From Desulfosporosinus acidiphilus SJ4 (GTDB lineage Bacteria > Bacillota > Desulfitobacteriia > Desulfitobacteriales > Desulfitobacteriaceae): a DNA stretch of 60,447 nt. The DNA lies in the NCBI RefSeq assembly GCF_000255115.2, contig NC_018066.1, forward strand, positions 1 through 60,447, read 5' to 3'. The position numbers and the translations under genes are program-made. The notes beneath the pieces are model-generated. The model did no database searches. It had not been told where the DNA came from and saw only the letters and a list, made by a program, of their open reading frames with translations. Shown here one piece after another: positions 60,438 through 60,447 of the stretch (position 1 is its first letter; each line of letters opens with the position of its first letter).

Positions 60438-60447
60438 GAAGTGCGAG

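Noticed and set aside
1-60447. tRNA or rRNA genes, insertion sequences with transposases
   Set aside because: None recognised: no cloverleaf with CCA-type end, no ribosomal signature and no DDE or HUH transposase reading frame.

Overview
The window looks like a large, possibly complete, conjugative plasmid of a low-GC Gram-positive anaerobe. Clostridia of the Desulfosporosinus/Desulfitobacterium type is my best guess, from protein style and gene content; this is inference. No rRNA, tRNA or core metabolic gene was seen. Plasmid functions are abundant: a primase-type replication protein, two unrelated partition systems (a TubZ/TubR tubulin system and a ParA system with flanking iterons), a tyrosine recombinase, an SSB, a type IV secretion/conjugation block with a replication-relaxation protein, and many small plasmid-type genes. 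The right end (CpaE-like ATPase, EAL protein) and the left end (CpaB, CpaE, TadA) read as one Tad operon cut in two, so the 60,447 bases may be a circular molecule opened inside that operon.

Layout. 0.2-6.9 kb: Tad/Flp-type pilus assembly operon with ATPase, platform proteins, three prepilin-like proteins, a TadE-like protein and a prepilin peptidase. 7.0-9.3 kb: a 305-base structured repeat, a near-consensus promoter, and small zinc-ribbon genes ending in ssb. 9.4-18 kb: secreted proteins, namely a foldase-like lipoprotein, a CWB2 cell-wall protein and a 1910-residue RCC1-repeat exoprotein. 18-23.5 kb: tubRZ flanked by two predicted intramembrane proteases, then a secreted PLD-family lipoprotein. 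23.5-24.4 kb: structured repeats. 25-29.4 kb: MazF-like protein, ATP-dependent ligase and a Pycsar-like defence operon with two cyclases around one membrane effector. 29.5-35.1 kb, minus strand: recombinase with repeated sites, unknown and HEPN proteins, and parA with its partner between iteron clusters. 35.6-43 kb: replication protein, structured repeats again, and an accessory area with two decayed genes. 43.3-46 kb: a c-di-GMP-I riboswitch and duplicated HTH/HU-like gene pairs. 46-56.4 kb: conjugation genes (VirB2, VirB6, VirB3, VirB4, VirB1 and VirD4 counterparts, plus the relaxation protein). 56.4-57.2 kb: nested inverted repeats and a G-rich minisatellite, a candidate oriT. 57.2-60.4 kb: pentapeptide protein, CpaE-like ATPase and EAL phosphodiesterase.

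How it may work together (inference). c-di-GMP is read by the riboswitch in front of the transfer region and probably degraded by the EAL protein in the pilus operon. Surface attachment by the Tad pilus and RCC1 exoprotein could thereby be coordinated with conjugation. The Pycsar-like operon, HEPN protein and MazF-like protein form a defence/stability segment. The most unusual features are the two-cyclase Pycsar arrangement, the multi-copy structured elements, the riboswitch-EAL link and the FtsK-gamma-like end of the coupling protein.
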